64,000 bases of DNA, from the NCBI GenBank assembly GCA_002794735.1, contig NBAZ01000023.1, forward strand, positions 1-64,000, in the 5' to 3' direction. Below are positions 12,126 through 23,850 of the stretch, piece by piece. The first letter of the stretch is position 1. Each line of letters starts with the position of its first letter. Made by a program: the position numbers and the translations under genes. The DNA is from Pyrrhoderma lamaoense (taxonomy: Eukaryota > Basidiomycota > Agaricomycetes > Hymenochaetales > Hymenochaetaceae). Under the pieces are notes generated by a model. That model made no database searches, was not told the DNA's origin, and saw only the letters and a program-made list of their open reading frames with translations.

Positions 12126-12796
12126 CTAGTCCAATCGCCTAACTTTCCTATGTCTTAAGCCAAATGATCCCGTCTTTCGTAAGATTGTGTCCGAAATCAC
12201 AACTGGGGCAAGAACTTTGGTAACCGCCGTTGCAAGGGTTGTAGTAGCCGTAGTGGTCGGCAAATTTGCCTCCGCTACATCAGTACATAATGCATAAACA
12301 GCCTCGCCCACTGCGGTAAAATCGCAGACTTCATTAACCCTGTAAGTAGTGCTTGCAGCTGGATACTCTTCTACTTCAGAGTAATGATTTCTGTCTGCAA
12401 CCAATGTTGCTATTTGATATCAGAAAGAAAAATGGACATAGAAAAGGTATAGATTATATGTATTGTGATGATCAGTCCACTGCTTGCTTTGAAATTTATA
12501 TAGATCATGCGGAGTACATACCAGTCACAGGAGCTGTTGAAAGTGAGCCTGATATAACATAGGTTGTCCCTTCAGCACCGACGCCGATGATTTCTCCCCG
12601 GAGGTCCTTGTATAGATCAGGGTCTCCAGGAAAGATATTCATAGTCGTAAATTGTGCATGTATTCCTTTTTCAACGCATATCGTTTACCATATTATCAAA
12701 ATTTGAGTAAATATAAAAGGTTCGATTATGTTGAAGACCAGAGTTACCTTGTAGTAACAGTAATCCGGTCAAAGCAAAGTATACCGGTGAGAACAT
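12126..12796 (-). CDS. Small secreted protein of unknown function
   Basis: Three exons, complement(12748..12796), (12522..12665) and (12126..12409), join to 158 residues. Donors are GTAACT and GTATGT; acceptors are AAAAAG and AAATAG. The first 22 residues form a clear signal peptide (MFSPVYFALTGLLLLQ, cleavage likely after IHA). The mature part has an EIIGVGAEGTTYVISGS motif, two cysteines, and a threonine-rich segment (NLPTTTATTTLATAV) that could be O-glycosylated. The C-terminus is basic (RHRKVRR) rather than a typical GPI tail. It is probably exported to the cell surface or medium. No enzyme motif is visible. The ATG at 12796 starts the signal peptide and lies about 155 bases below a TATA box. 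Confidence 0.7.
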
Positions 12797-12951
12797 GTTG
12801 ATATTAGTGATAGTTTGGGATTTTGCTTGAAGCCAATGATTTTATTAAAGAACGGAGGTGCGCACAGCGCAAACGAGGGTGAGGTAGCAAAAGAGTGCGG
12901 AAGAGTTTTACGGTGAGAGAGAACTGAAGAGTTCCGATGTGCGGCCTTGAT

Positions 12952-12963
12952 CTTATATATAAA
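12952..12963 (-). promoter_or_regulatory. TATA box of the secreted-protein gene
   Basis: TTTATATATAAG on the minus strand, about 155 bases upstream of the start codon at 12796. The distance fits a fungal core promoter with a short leader. Confidence 0.45.
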
Positions 12964-13545
12964 TTGCCCAGATTTTTTCTTACTTCCTCCGTGTGTCTGA
13001 TCAATAAGACATATATGGAAACTTTCCGTTCCTATTCAACATGCATGTGGCAGGAGTGGGGCGAAATATTCAAAAACCTAGACCTTGTTATATGTTCTAA
13101 TCAGAGATTAACGACAGATCTACGCGGCATCCTGGCTGCCGTTAGCTTCGCATTCACGCCTTTAAAGCAACCAAAACATGAAAAACATATTACGCGAAGA
13201 GGGAAAAAAATAAGCGATCGCGGGAAGAGTGAGCGTATGCAATATTAACAATGACTAAGCTATTTCTTAAGAGGGATTAGTTCAAAAAACAACAACAAAG
13301 CACATGTTTATCTATTGAAATCGTGAATAGATCATTGAACAGAGGAACAGAGAAATCTGGGTGTTGCTGCCTTGTACTTACTATACACTCAAATATACAT
13401 TACTTGACCCATAATTTGGAAAATATCCTACAAAACTACTTACTGAACTTACTGAACAGATCTCCCGGATATATGGCCTTAACTCATATCATCGACATTT
13501 CCATGTTCTTTTTTCCATAGTCTAAGGCTTCTAAGCGCGATCTAC

Positions 13546-14746
13546 CTACGTTTTTCTATAACTGACCCGATTAGGTATGAGCCAGAACTGCTTGTCGCCG
13601 TCGATGCACCAACCAAGGGGACCGAGATCACAATCGGCACAACTCAAAAATTTGAAAGAACCTAGACAGATTGTCATTGTTATTGTTATGATATCGAGAA
13701 AAAGAGTGTATAACTGACGTGAAGATTGCTGTGCTTTCACGGGCCGCGAAAACCCAATATTTTCAAAGGCCATTTGACTTGGTTCAATCAACCAACATGG
13801 AACGGGACGATCAGTCTGGGGAAGGGGTTTGAGAGGAGAGCTCTGGTCTGAAAGACCTGAAGTGAGCTCTGGCTATGGAATTATAGTTAGTAATAAATCA
13901 TTGTACTAATGAGATGAGTGCAAGAACATACATAAGAAAGTTCTTTATCAACAAGTTTTGCTACTCCGGACTTGAGGATAACGCTTCCGCATCCATTGCG
14001 CGGACAAAGTAGATCATATTTGTTAGAACCTGATGCCACAATATCTTCAATTTCAACACCCTTTCCCAGATGTGTTCCAACGGGACGCGTTCGAGGTGCT
14101 CTCAATGCTTCAAGTAAACCGGGAGGAATTGAACCGGTACTTGATTCAATCGGCGCAGTTAATTCTAGTCGCATATCTTTCCAGGGCCTAGCCCCATGCT
14201 TGACGGAAGAGTCACCCTTGAGCTCAAATCCGCATGCCGAATATAAAGGAATTAATTCGTCATGACAGATAAGTAACGCAGCTCTATATTTCTTTGCAGC
14301 ACGAAGTCGGTTAACGTATTCCTTTATGAGTGCGCTAGCGATGCCACGCCTCTGGAATGGTTTTGAGACTACGACTGAGTGGATTGCGACGAATTCTCCT
14401 CCTTGATCGTGTCTCTTCATACTCTCCTCCGTCATTTCCGGCAATGAAGTGAGGGTCGAGCATATGTATCCTATAAGTGTGCGAGATGATGGTACCTTGT
14501 CATCCGAGAGAAATGCACCTAGGAATAACGATGGTGCTTGTGCTTGTCGCATTTTGAACTGTTCGAGTGATGCAGCCTCATCGTCCGGATATACTATAAT
14601 TGCTAGTTCGTATAGGTCCCTTACAATGAAAGCAAGAATCCCGACTTGCCTGTTGCCTCGATATTATGCGCATCAGAGATCTCATTCTCGGAGACCAGAT
14701 CAAAATAAATGCCAACTGGGAGTCCAGTCTGCTCGTCATGACTCAT
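13546..14746 (-). CDS. GNAT acetyltransferase fused to Mss4-like zinc domain
   Basis: Four exons, complement(14650..14746), (13932..14602), (13719..13872) and (13546..13661), join to 345 residues. Residues about 30-190 are a GNAT acetyltransferase of the arylalkylamine/serotonin N-acetyltransferase type: YPDDEAAS near the start, the acetyl-CoA loop in VVVSKPFQRRGIASALIKEY, then LYSACGFELKG and HGARPWKDMRLEL. The C-terminal half carries two cysteine pairs, CPRNGCGS and SCADCDLGPLGWC, followed by FWLIPNRVSY, the pattern of the Mss4/Dss4 zinc fold. So it probably acetylates a small amine using acetyl-CoA, while the Mss4-like part may bind a Rab GTPase or simply be structural. The first intron starts with GC (AG|GCAAGT); the other two are GT-AG, one with a TTACTAAC branch site. 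Confidence 0.75.
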
Positions 14747-16087
14747 GGCGCGCAAGTCGATGATGGAACGTTTTGAGGGTCTGATGTTTAAGTCAGTGAA
14801 TAGCACATATTTTTGATGTGAGCATTTGATGCAAACTAACAATACCAAACTGATGTTCACTGTATGCGCACGGAGAGCTCAAAGGTCTTTTGTTGATGGC
14901 TGCAGTGAATATTATCTTAGATTCACGCTTCGGAGATAATTTGGATAAGTCATGTGCTACAACCACCTACCGCGCATATAAGTGATATGATACAAAAGAC
15001 AAGTAATTCTGATCTAACAATACGTGGAAAGGCAAACGTAGATGGGAGTTCTTTGGTAGATATTAATTTTTTTTAAATATATAATTACGGTGAGTAGGTG
15101 AAAGTTAGTAACTAACATACCACGGGCCCTTGTAAAAATAGAAGAATGCGTAAATGGTATTTCACCAAAATCAGAGAAAGTATATTGTATACAAAATATA
15201 ACATCCCCTCTAGTTGGCATGAGAAAAAATGCAGATGGAATATAAGCCTAATCTCAGGCTCCACTATTTACTTCAAAACGAAGAGGATCCAATAGGTTTT
15301 CTTCCTGGTAAGACTTGGTACTGGTGAAAACATCAGTTGAGAAGAACAATCGAGGCCTGGCATCAATCATAGAAGTGTAAGAGATTTAAAATGAAAGGAC
15401 AGTAAATTAATGCTAATGCAGAACATGTACACAGATGGCACTTGGAAGGTCAAAAGAATAAGACATGGGGAACAGCCCAAACAAAAAGAGGGATTCAATT
15501 AGCTTGGAGCAAGGAACAAGCATAGGGAAGGAGTGAAAGGACGTAGTAGCGAGGTTTCTAGGAGCAAGGGGGCGATAATGGCAAGGCGACGTAGACTTCA
15601 ACGTGAAAGGAAATGACGATAGCACGAGACACGAATGGGTGGATAATATGACATGGGCATGTGGATAGACACAGAGTTCAACGATATTAATGAGACACCG
15701 AAATGAAAATAAGGAGGAAAGGAACGGTCAAAGTAAAATGAAGGCAAAGAAAGAGAATCAATGGCGGGATTAAATACCACAAGAGAAGGGGTATGAGTTG
15801 GGTGGTGGGGTTTATAGTAGAAGTCATAGAGTCCAGTAGATAGACAGATAGATTGAAGCTAAAGCTATCAATCGTCTCTTATCTTTCTAAATTCCTTCAA
15901 AACTGATAGATTGGGGAAGCGGATGAGATTAATCCTAGTCTGAAGAGCTTTTATTGGTTTAGTCGTTCTTCAGCGAGCTAGATAAAAGGCTATAGCAATC
16001 ACTTTATTGGGGGACGGTATTTGTGAGGAACAAGTTCTCACCTTTTTTTTACCCCTCCCACCACTATCACTACATAAAATGCGTCCC
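14747..16087. other. Intergenic, no gene recognised
   Basis: Spacer between spg1 and the acetyltransferase gene. Purine-rich on the plus strand from about 15400 to 15800. No conserved frame or RNA gene is visible. Confidence 0.4.
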
Positions 16088-16939
16088 TCATACATCAACA
16101 TATAGTAGTATTGGTTCTCCGACATTTTCGATTTCTGGGATAACGCACTTCAAGTCAAAAGCCTTAGCTAATACAATTTTGAATATCTTCTGAACGTTGA
16201 TTGATGCCGATGTTGAACAGAAGATGAGAGAAGCATGCATCGCCTTCGCAAATTTCTTCGCTTGCTTGGTTATTTCCTCTTGCTCATCCCGAGGAAAGGT
16301 AGAAAATACATCGTATTTTGTGCCGATAAGAAAAGGTATTGCCGTCTATCAATAAATGGAAAATTATATATTTGGCCAAATGACGGAGGCCCGATCCTGG
16401 GTCACGCACCTTGTTGAATCCCCGCGCCTGTCGGTACCATTCTTTGACAGAATTAAGCGTTGATTTACGCGAGAGGTCGAACATGAACAAAATAGCGACT
16501 GCATCATTACACACAAGCGGAAGCATGTTGACGAATTCTCGTTGACCGCCCAAGTCCCAGATGGAGAAGGTGATAGTAGTGCGTCGAACAGAAATCGTCT
16601 TCTCCATGAAATTGACGCCCAGCGTCTGTATATAGTCTTCATCGAAGCTACCCTCGACATACTTGACCATTAGACTCGTCTTGCCAATCTGGGAGTCGCC
16701 GACCATCCCGACTTTTATAACGACACTTAATATAGAGTAAGGAATATAGTAAGCAACGGCAATTAGATAGCTGAGTACTCATTGATTGTCACGGTCATAG
16801 ATACACACCTATTCTTTTCATCGCTGCCGTCACCATTATGGTTGGCCATACTCGAGCTTAAACCAAGCATACTGCTTGTACTTGCGCGACTGTTCGCGCG
16901 ATCTCGCGAGCTAGAAGCAACTGGGGTCTGTGAGGACAT
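16088..16939 (-). CDS. spg1: Septum-promoting GTPase Spg1/Tem1
   Basis: Three exons, complement(16809..16939), (16410..16725) and (16088..16345), join to 234 residues. It is a Ras-like GTPase: P-loop GDSQIGKT about residues 53-60, switch [11 protein letters not shown], and guanine-specificity motif GTKYD in place of NKxD, which is typical of Spg1/Tem1. The C-terminus ([35 protein letters not shown]) is diagnostic of this family. There is no CAAX box, as expected. In yeasts it sits at the spindle pole body and triggers the septation initiation/mitotic exit kinase cascade; that role here is inferred from family. The first 40 residues are a serine-rich variable extension. The start at 16939 is the first ATG and keeps all exons in frame. 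Confidence 0.92.
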
Positions 16940-17816
16940 GACGTGAGGCGGGCCGTATACGAAGAATTATAAAAACTTGATAACAAAGATAGATGTGTAT
17001 AAGATACATGACAATGCAAAGATGTAATTACGCACAACAAAATGTAAAAAGAAGGTTGAAACTAAACGAGGAAGAACCAGATGCCGAGCGGACAGAAATG
17101 ACTAGGTTTCGGACAACACACTTGACCCCGGAAACTCAACAAAAAGCTGGAATCTGAGTAGGTTGTGAACAGAGAGAGGCGATCGTCAGCCAATGTCACA
17201 CTCGACAAAGACAATGACGAGAAAGAAGAAGAGAATGGGTTGTCGACGACGCGTGCAACGACCATTGAACATCTCGTGCCTTAGTTTCCCACGCTGGAGG
17301 ATCCTTGATTAAACAACTAGGTATTAATCTTCGTTATTGAGTATCCCCGGAAGTCTTTCTGACATCCCGAAAACATCTGTAAGTTTGCAGGTGTAATCTA
17401 CATTACAGTTCTGAAAATAGGCATTCTCTGAAGTACTTCCGAATACCAATATTATCGGTTCCTGGAGTCAGTATATGTTGATTTATCTAAGATAAATCAG
17501 ACTCATTAAAATTACAAAAACAGCTAGAAACTATGTACAGATATCTGTACATGCGGTACTCTGTTTTATTATCTGCAATCAGTCTTTAATTCTATCTTAT
17601 CCTAGAATGTTTACACCCGTATGTATGTTCATATAAGGGCATCTCAGATCAAGATCGCCTTTCCTTAATAGTCCATATCTAAAGTACAGACAAGTCACGG
17701 TTCTACCATTTCTACTAGTACATATACTAGTAGTAGCATTCATTCATACCAAAGTTCCTGCTTCTTGACCTCTACCGCATACTTGACAACGTAAAACCTA
17801 TTGAGTACTGATAAGG
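16940..17816. promoter_or_regulatory. Divergent promoter region, spg1 / vma4
   Basis: About 0.9 kb separates the oppositely oriented start codons of spg1 (-) and the V-ATPase E gene (+). It must hold both promoters. No TATA box stands out on either side. A palindromic TACTAGTACATATACTAGTA-like stretch lies near 17713-17733. Confidence 0.4.
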
Positions 17817-18916
17817 ATGACTTCAAGAGCTCTCAACGATGAGGAAGTCCTCAGTGAGATGAACAAGATGGTATGCTATTCGCCTCATCCTGGAGCTCTA
17901 CGGCGTTCTTTTCGAACTTAGTCTAACATGTACCAATTATCCAGGTAGCGTTCATCAAGCAAGAGGCAATGGAGAAGGCTCGGGAGATAAAGGTCAAAGC
18001 CGATGAAGAATTCGCCATTGAGAAGGTTTGTCTATAACCTGACTACAATACACTTGGTTGTAGAGTTCATTCACTCGTCATCCCTCGACAATCAGGCAAA
18101 GCTTGTAAAGGCGGCGCAACAGCATGTTGATGCTCAATATGAAAAGAAGCGTAAGCAAGCTGAGGTTGCACAGAAAATGTATATTTGTGCTCCATAGATA
18201 CTTGAATTCTTGCTGACAAGACGCCACATTCCTTTTTGTTCATAGAGCTCAATCAACGCAACTCAACAAATCGCGTCTTCGACTCCTTCAAAGGCGTGAA
18301 GAACATCTACAAGATCTATTTAACTCAGCACGCTCTGCTCTTCTCGAATTATCCAAAGATGAGGGTCGTTATTTACAATTACTGGAGGGTATAATTGTAC
18401 AGGTATTCATCGTCATAATATGTCTTCCCCCTTTCAATGCAAAGGTGTATCCAGTTTTCTGACTTTAATATAGGGTCTTCTCCAGCTTATGGAACCAGAA
18501 GTCACCATACTTTCCCGGCCAAAGGACGCGGAGCTAGTAAAGAAGGCAATCAAGGGTGCTAAGGAACAATATATCTCGATAAGTGGAAGAGAAATAACTA
18601 TCAATATTTCCGAAGAGCTTTCTGATACGATGTAAGCACCTTTGCTACGAAAAGCCTCATGCTTTCATGCTGACACCTCGTAAACTGATACTCTAATTTA
18701 ACTAGCGCTGGAGGCGTCAAACTACAATCGGGGACAAACGAATCACTCTTGATAACACTCTGGATGAACGATTAAGGCTCTTGGAGAGTAGGGTAAGTCT
18801 TTCTCAAACTCAACAGTATATCTCAGTTTAGTCTTCTCATGACGATTGTGTAGATGCTCCCAGAAATCCGCCACGACCTGTTTGGTGCAAACGAGAACCG
18901 AAAATTCTATACCTAG
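17817..18916 (+). CDS. vma4: V-type ATPase subunit E, with apparent frameshift
   Basis: Seven exons: 17817..17870, 17945..18025, 18096..18178, 18246..18402, 18474..18631, 18706..18792, 18854..18916. All introns are GT-AG. The protein (about 227 residues if the frame were continuous) starts MTSRALNDEEVLSEMNKMVAF, has a long charged N-terminal helix, then LLQLMEPEV and KEQY, and ends LPEIRHDLFGANENRKFYT, all typical of subunit E. This subunit forms the peripheral stalk linking V1 to Vo of the proton pump on vacuole and endosome membranes. Exon 6 is one base short: after SDTIAGGVKLQS the frame shifts at the G4 run 18730-18733, where five Gs would restore the family sequence KRITLDNTLDERLR. Since the gene is important for growth, a base-call error or recent mutation is likely. 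Confidence 0.9.
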
Positions 18917-19296
18917 GTATTCCCACATGGACGTGGTTGTCGAAAACATGTCGGAAAGATAGGAGCACTCTAAATCGGAATCTTAATCATCTTTTCCTCT
19001 ACTTTTTCCCCCCTCTTCCAACACATGTACCTGTTTACCTTCTTACCAATGACAATGAGATCTGTATAGCATACCATCTCTTTTACCTTATTGTATGTAT
19101 CTTAACCGGAGGGCAGATGTCATTGTAACGACGGAAAGAATATTGATAATGTTCAAGTTGGGGTATCAGGAGTACCGGTCCTAGATGATCACGAGCATGC
19201 ACAAGTTAAGAGGTAAAGAAACAACGCCTTTATATGAATATACGCTACTGTTCTCGACTTCACAAAACAGAACACAATTGCAATGACACGGGAAGC

Positions 19297-20706
19297 TCAT
19301 AGCTTCGGTAGATTGCCAAATTTTGGCACTTTCTTTGTACGCGCAGCATTAAGAGCTACCTCTAAGTCCTGTTCGAGGTTTAGTCAGCTCCGACACGTTG
19401 AATCGGAAATAAGGAATCATCTGACTGATGTTTGCAATGCAAAAGCATTCCAAGTTGCAACGTACTCCAAATTTTCTTGAACACTAGACAAATACATTAA
19501 TGATGTGTTATCACTTGTAGTTATATTGAATTATGTCTTTTTACCTATGATCTTTTGCATGAATCATGACTTTTTGATACCAGTGATAGGTATAGGTGAT
19601 TTCTTTGCTATCTCTTGTGCCAACTCAAGCGCTGCATGGACAACCTCATCTCGACTTCCAGGTACCACCCGAGAGACAAGTCCTAACGAAAGAGCTTCGT
19701 CTGCACCAAAATGACGCGCGGTAAATGCAAGTTCTCGTGCGAGAGACTCATTTCCACAAACTTTACCGAGTCTTGCGAGGGTACCGACGTCGGCTGCAAG
19801 CCCAATGTCGACTTCCTGTCAAGACAAAGCGTTCAGAAGTTAGGAACTCGAGTATACAGATGCTTTAAGGTTTCGACAAAGGGAGAAACTGACCTTGATA
19901 GAGAATTTAACGTCTGATGCAACGTAGCGAATGTCACAAGCAGTTGTAATATCAACGCCAAGCCCAAGGACGGTTCCGTGTGCTGCTAATATAACAGGCT
20001 GTTTGCACCTTTCAATAGATGAGATAGCATCCTGGAACTTTCGTAGACCGTGTTGGAGCACAAATGCTTTACGCGCGGGTCAGTCTCTTTATTGGTAAGA
20101 GCAGAAGTATCGTTCACTATCGAGGCACACTATGGTCAATCCAATTATCTATCATCGGAGATAGATTCACTTACGGTCAAGTCCAGCTGTGAATATCTTA
20201 GGAAGCGCAGACGCTAGAACAACCGATCGTATCTCCCCATTCGCACTGACACTGTCAAATAGTTGTCCCAATTCCGTCCAAAATCTGAATTACCATAATC
20301 ACAAAGAAAGAAGATTACTCCTTAGAATAAGACTTGCACATTGGATTTTTATTCAGACGTGCTTACGCGGTATGGAATGCATTCACTGGCTTTCTGATAA
20401 CATGGAAGCAGTTTCATTCATCATCATGAGATTGATACTACCATACTTCGAGTTGAGATGCTAAGGACGTGGCATACCGGTTTAATTCGACTAGTAACAC
20501 ATGTTGTGAAGGACTTGAAATGGCAAAATTGCTTGAAGTCTGTAGACAGTCGGAAGCATCAGAGATAATTCTATCTGACGCAAATTAGCTGATATTTTCG
20601 GTTTGCAACTAGTAGGGTAGGATGGTGTAATAAGCGGGTTAATGGCATTGCAATGGAGTACTAACATATGTTTCTCATCGGTCTTCTCATAATTCAAAAC
20701 CGTCAA
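19297..20706 (-). CDS. Delta3,5-delta2,4-dienoyl-CoA isomerase-like (crotonase family), two apparent frameshifts
   Basis: Exons on the minus strand: up to 20666 (N-terminal piece, start unresolved), 20478..20531, 20367..20393, 20175..20284, 19894..20116, 19545..19815, 19426..19483, 19297..19368. The product shows crotonase signatures: HVLLVELNR, IFTAGLD, CKQPVILAAHGTVLGLGVDIT (oxyanion-hole glycines), then EVDIGLAADVGTLARLGKV, which typifies the dienoyl-CoA isomerase branch of fatty-acid beta-oxidation (peroxisome or mitochondrion). Two exons are each one base out of frame: in 19894..20116 at the GACCCGCGCG site (20071-20079), and in 19545..19815 at the A5/T5 run 19571-19575. Both could be base-call errors or make this a recent pseudogene. 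No peroxisomal SKL is seen; the C-terminus is NLPKL. The role as an isomerase rather than a hydratase is inferred from family motifs. Confidence 0.8.
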
Positions 20707-21104
20707 TCATGTGATATCATGCTACAAGTCCACCAAACTTGGATGACGTCTCCCCACAGATGGATAAATCAATTATTTCTATACACATCAACATAATAAA
20801 AAGATAAAGTAGGTTTAATGATACATATAAAGTGAAAATAACCGCAGTCTATGACTGGATGATGAACTGAAATTTCCATATAAACGTATTCTGTAGGCGT
20901 AGAAACCAACGAAGAAGAGGAAGAGATAGTCTAATTGAAGATATATTGGTAGCTCAACGTCATTAATGATATGATATAGTGATGATTCTGGTCGATAAAA
21001 GCAAGAAATAGAACCCATCGTATGATCTGGTTATGATTATTTTACCAATTTGTGTTGAGAATTATAGATGACACAAGAATATCGAACAAGTACCGGCGAG
21101 ATTC
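20707..21104. other. Intergenic, no feature recognised
   Basis: Short AT-rich spacer between the isomerase-like gene and the 3' end of the F-box gene. Nothing further is visible. Confidence 0.4.
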
Positions 21105-22771
21105 TCATTGAAACGAGATCTTGAGTTTCCCTCCAAATTCGGATTGTATCCATGCCTTCTGTAGCTGTTTTCTATTATCCGCCAACAATACTGTTTCTAG
21201 TTCCTCCCAATAAGGAGAGGATCGTAGTATATGGGCGAAGTGACGGACATTATCTTCTTCGAAATTAGATTGCGCGATTGTCAATCTTCTGAGTCTGGGA
21301 TAGAGCCGAACGCCAGCCAACAGATCTTCCTGGTTAGGATCATACCGGAAACTACCAAGACTGAGATAGCGAAGACATTTAAATTTCGAAAATTCAAATA
21401 AAGTCTGAGAAACACTCAGTCCCGTATTGATAACCTCTACCGTTTCTAGCTTCGGGAGATTTTCAGCCGTCAAGGAAGTGATGAATCTAGTGATAATTGT
21501 TGACTTATCATCGGCAACACTGCCTAAGTAGTCGATTTTGAGAGTTTTCAGGTCAGGAAGCACGAGTGAGGGTAATATAATCGTCCAGAAATACTCAATC
21601 TCTTCCTGGACTCGAAAGCTGGTATGATCGAAAACATGAGAGGAAAGGGAGAGACTTGTTAAACCTTGGACCACAGTAGGGCCACTTCTGTGAAGATCAA
21701 GGAGGGCTCCTTTGGGTTGTTCGATTCTTCTGAAAGTCGCAGATTTAATCTGTGCACCCGATGCTGCTGCCGATAACAAAGAAAGCACCGAATTCGCACT
21801 ACAACCCTCGAGAACAATCTCATTAAGATTCCATAGGACAGGGCAAAGAACAGTGAGATCAATATCCAAGCATCTTATTACTTGTAAGTGAGGGAGTTTT
21901 AATGGGGAGGTTATATCAATAGTTGTCGTGAACGAATCGCCGTGAGTACGACTGAATAATACCAAGCCCCGTAAAAGTGGTATATGAGATGAGAGGTTCG
22001 AAAGAAACCCGCTTATTGTTCTTACCGTTCTTACATCAACAGCAAAGATGACAGGATAACCAGCCAAAAAGCTCACGAATTTGGAATACCGCTCAAGGGG
22101 GCTTACACCGCCAATGGTCTGACTAAGGAGGGTGTATATGGTGCGGCCCTTGCATCTTCCCAGAAAAATATTGAGAAGATGTAAAGGCATCATGTCATAC
22201 ACGCATGTCCATAGCTCTGAAGTTTCCAGCGCAAGAGAACGGAAACGTCGCGATACTCCAGAAACACTGGTACTGAATTTCCCGGCCATCATAAAATGCC
22301 TCACTGTTGAGTTTTCAGTAGATGGGAATGGAAGTCCATGACCAAGAGTGAAGATATGGATAAGAATCTCATCTGGAAGTTTCTTGATGCCCTCGCCAAG
22401 AATCATACGTTCGGTTTGTGTCTTGATGTGAGAATAGCACTTGACGACATGGACCTTCATTTCCTGGATTAGCCCGAAAGCTTCATCTATCTCCTTCAAC
22501 CATTGCTTCGAAGTCGTGATGGTCGCAGGCAACCTTGAGAATTCGCTCCCTCTGGGTGATTTTGTCAAGAATGTCAAGTTGAGTAAGCGAATGCCACGTC
22601 TGCTTACTCTAGGTTTTGAAGAAGGGCAAACGCGATTGATGTATGATCCGCGATTTCTTCATCTTTAACTACCTCCTGAAAATGAGAACGCCATCTCAAA
22701 AGTAGGCCGATAAGTTGGTCGATACGAGATATCCAGCAAGTAGGATCACTAGCAGTAAAACAAGGGGTCAT
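21105..22771 (-). CDS. F-box protein with leucine-rich C-terminus
   Basis: Two exons, complement(22608..22771) and complement(21105..22533), join to 530 residues across a 74-nt intron (GTAAGC...TTCAAG). The F-box lies around residues 105-155: KLPDEILIHIFTLGHGLPF followed by SGVSRRFRSLALETSELWTCV, the arrangement common in mushroom genomes. The rest, about 350 residues, is rich in regularly spaced leucines (LKTLKIDYLG, LETVEVINTGL, LRYLSLGSFR, LRRLTIAQSNF), consistent with degenerate leucine-rich repeats. F-box proteins recruit substrates to SCF ubiquitin ligases through Skp1; the substrate is unknown, and agarics have large expanded families. The start ATG at 22771 is inferred: it opens the frame that splices correctly into the exon carrying the F-box. 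Confidence 0.85.
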
Positions 22772-23338
22772 CCCAGAAGATTTGGGTGGATGATACGTGC
22801 TTCAGACAAGGATCAGCTTATCGCATGATGCTACAGAAGTGATGATAATAATAACATTTATCAGCATTGCCACATAATCTGTTTAGATCATAGATCATTA
22901 GATGTACTAAGCTTTACAAAGCGATTACTTAACTAAGTTGCGGCTTCATATCTACAACTATTTATATTTCTGATACTGACATTTTATATCGAACATAAAC
23001 AGATATCAGCATATTCCTCTCTGCTACAGTCTGTGTTACTCCCTACAAATTTATTGAACTCGTGAAAATATATTCACCTAAACTTGGCGAATGTTGCCAC
23101 CAAATTCATCCAATCACGATGCGATATGTTCCCATTGTTCCCTTACTCTCCACAGAGTGAATTAGTCAAGACAATTCAATTGAATATAACACCCTGAAGT
23201 TGATTATGTCACACTATCGTTGCCTATAAAAAAGGGAGCTCCCTGCCGTCTTTCTTTCTGTTGAACAATAACAACCCCTCGAGGAACATTATCTTCCAAC
23301 ATCCCCCAACAAATCTCTCCATCAGTCTAACCTCCTTC
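22772..23338. promoter_or_regulatory. Divergent promoter region with TATA box
   Basis: Lies between the F-box gene (-) and the zinc-finger gene (+). A TATAAAA box at 23225-23231 is about 110 bases upstream of the plus-strand start codon and is followed by a CT-rich leader, a good fungal core promoter. No TATA is evident for the F-box gene. Confidence 0.55.
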
Positions 23339-23850
23339 ATGCCTTGTGCTTCAAGACTATCCCCAGGCAGCACCTGCCCTCATGGACGGTACGTATATCC
23401 TTGTGCTTAAGAATCATGCGTCATCTGACTGTGTTATTTCTCATCTACCAGCACCCAGAAGCCAAGAAAGAAGTAAGTACTACCTCTCTATTACTCACCC
23501 CTACCGATAGCAATATTGACAAGTCGCATGATCATAGTAGAAAGCCAGCGATGTATTACTGTAGATATCCCCTTTGCGGAAGAAGATATGTTTACTGGGT
23601 CGCTTATAAACGTCATCTCTCTAAGGCGCACGACACAGAAATACGTAAGAAGGGCTGTAAGGGCCATCATGGCGAACCCAACAGGAATATGGATTGGGAA
23701 TCGTCTGGTGCTCATGAGGCAATGCAGGACCTCGAAGCTCTACCTCAGATGCAGAATCTGCAAATACAGACAATTTCAGTCCCTCTGCCATCGGATATCA
23801 CACAGGGCTGGAGTGTCTTTGACGATCTTCCTCCTAGTTCTACCCTGTAG
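23339..23850 (+). CDS. Single C2H2 zinc-finger protein
   Basis: Proposed exons 23339..23388, 23452..23472 and 23511..23850 give 136 residues. One finger is clear: YYCRYPLCGRRYVYWVAYKRHLSKAH, C-x4-C-x12-H-x4-H, around residues 41-66. The tail is acidic and Pro/Ser-rich (ending FDDLPPSSTL), as in small transcription regulators. The second intron would be only 38 nt, short even for fungi, so the exon 2/3 boundary is uncertain; a single longer exon from 23344 would leave the frame open as well. A TATA box lies 110 bases upstream of the ATG. A DNA-binding role is inferred from the finger only. It has a two-finger cousin at 2161-2481. Confidence 0.55.
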
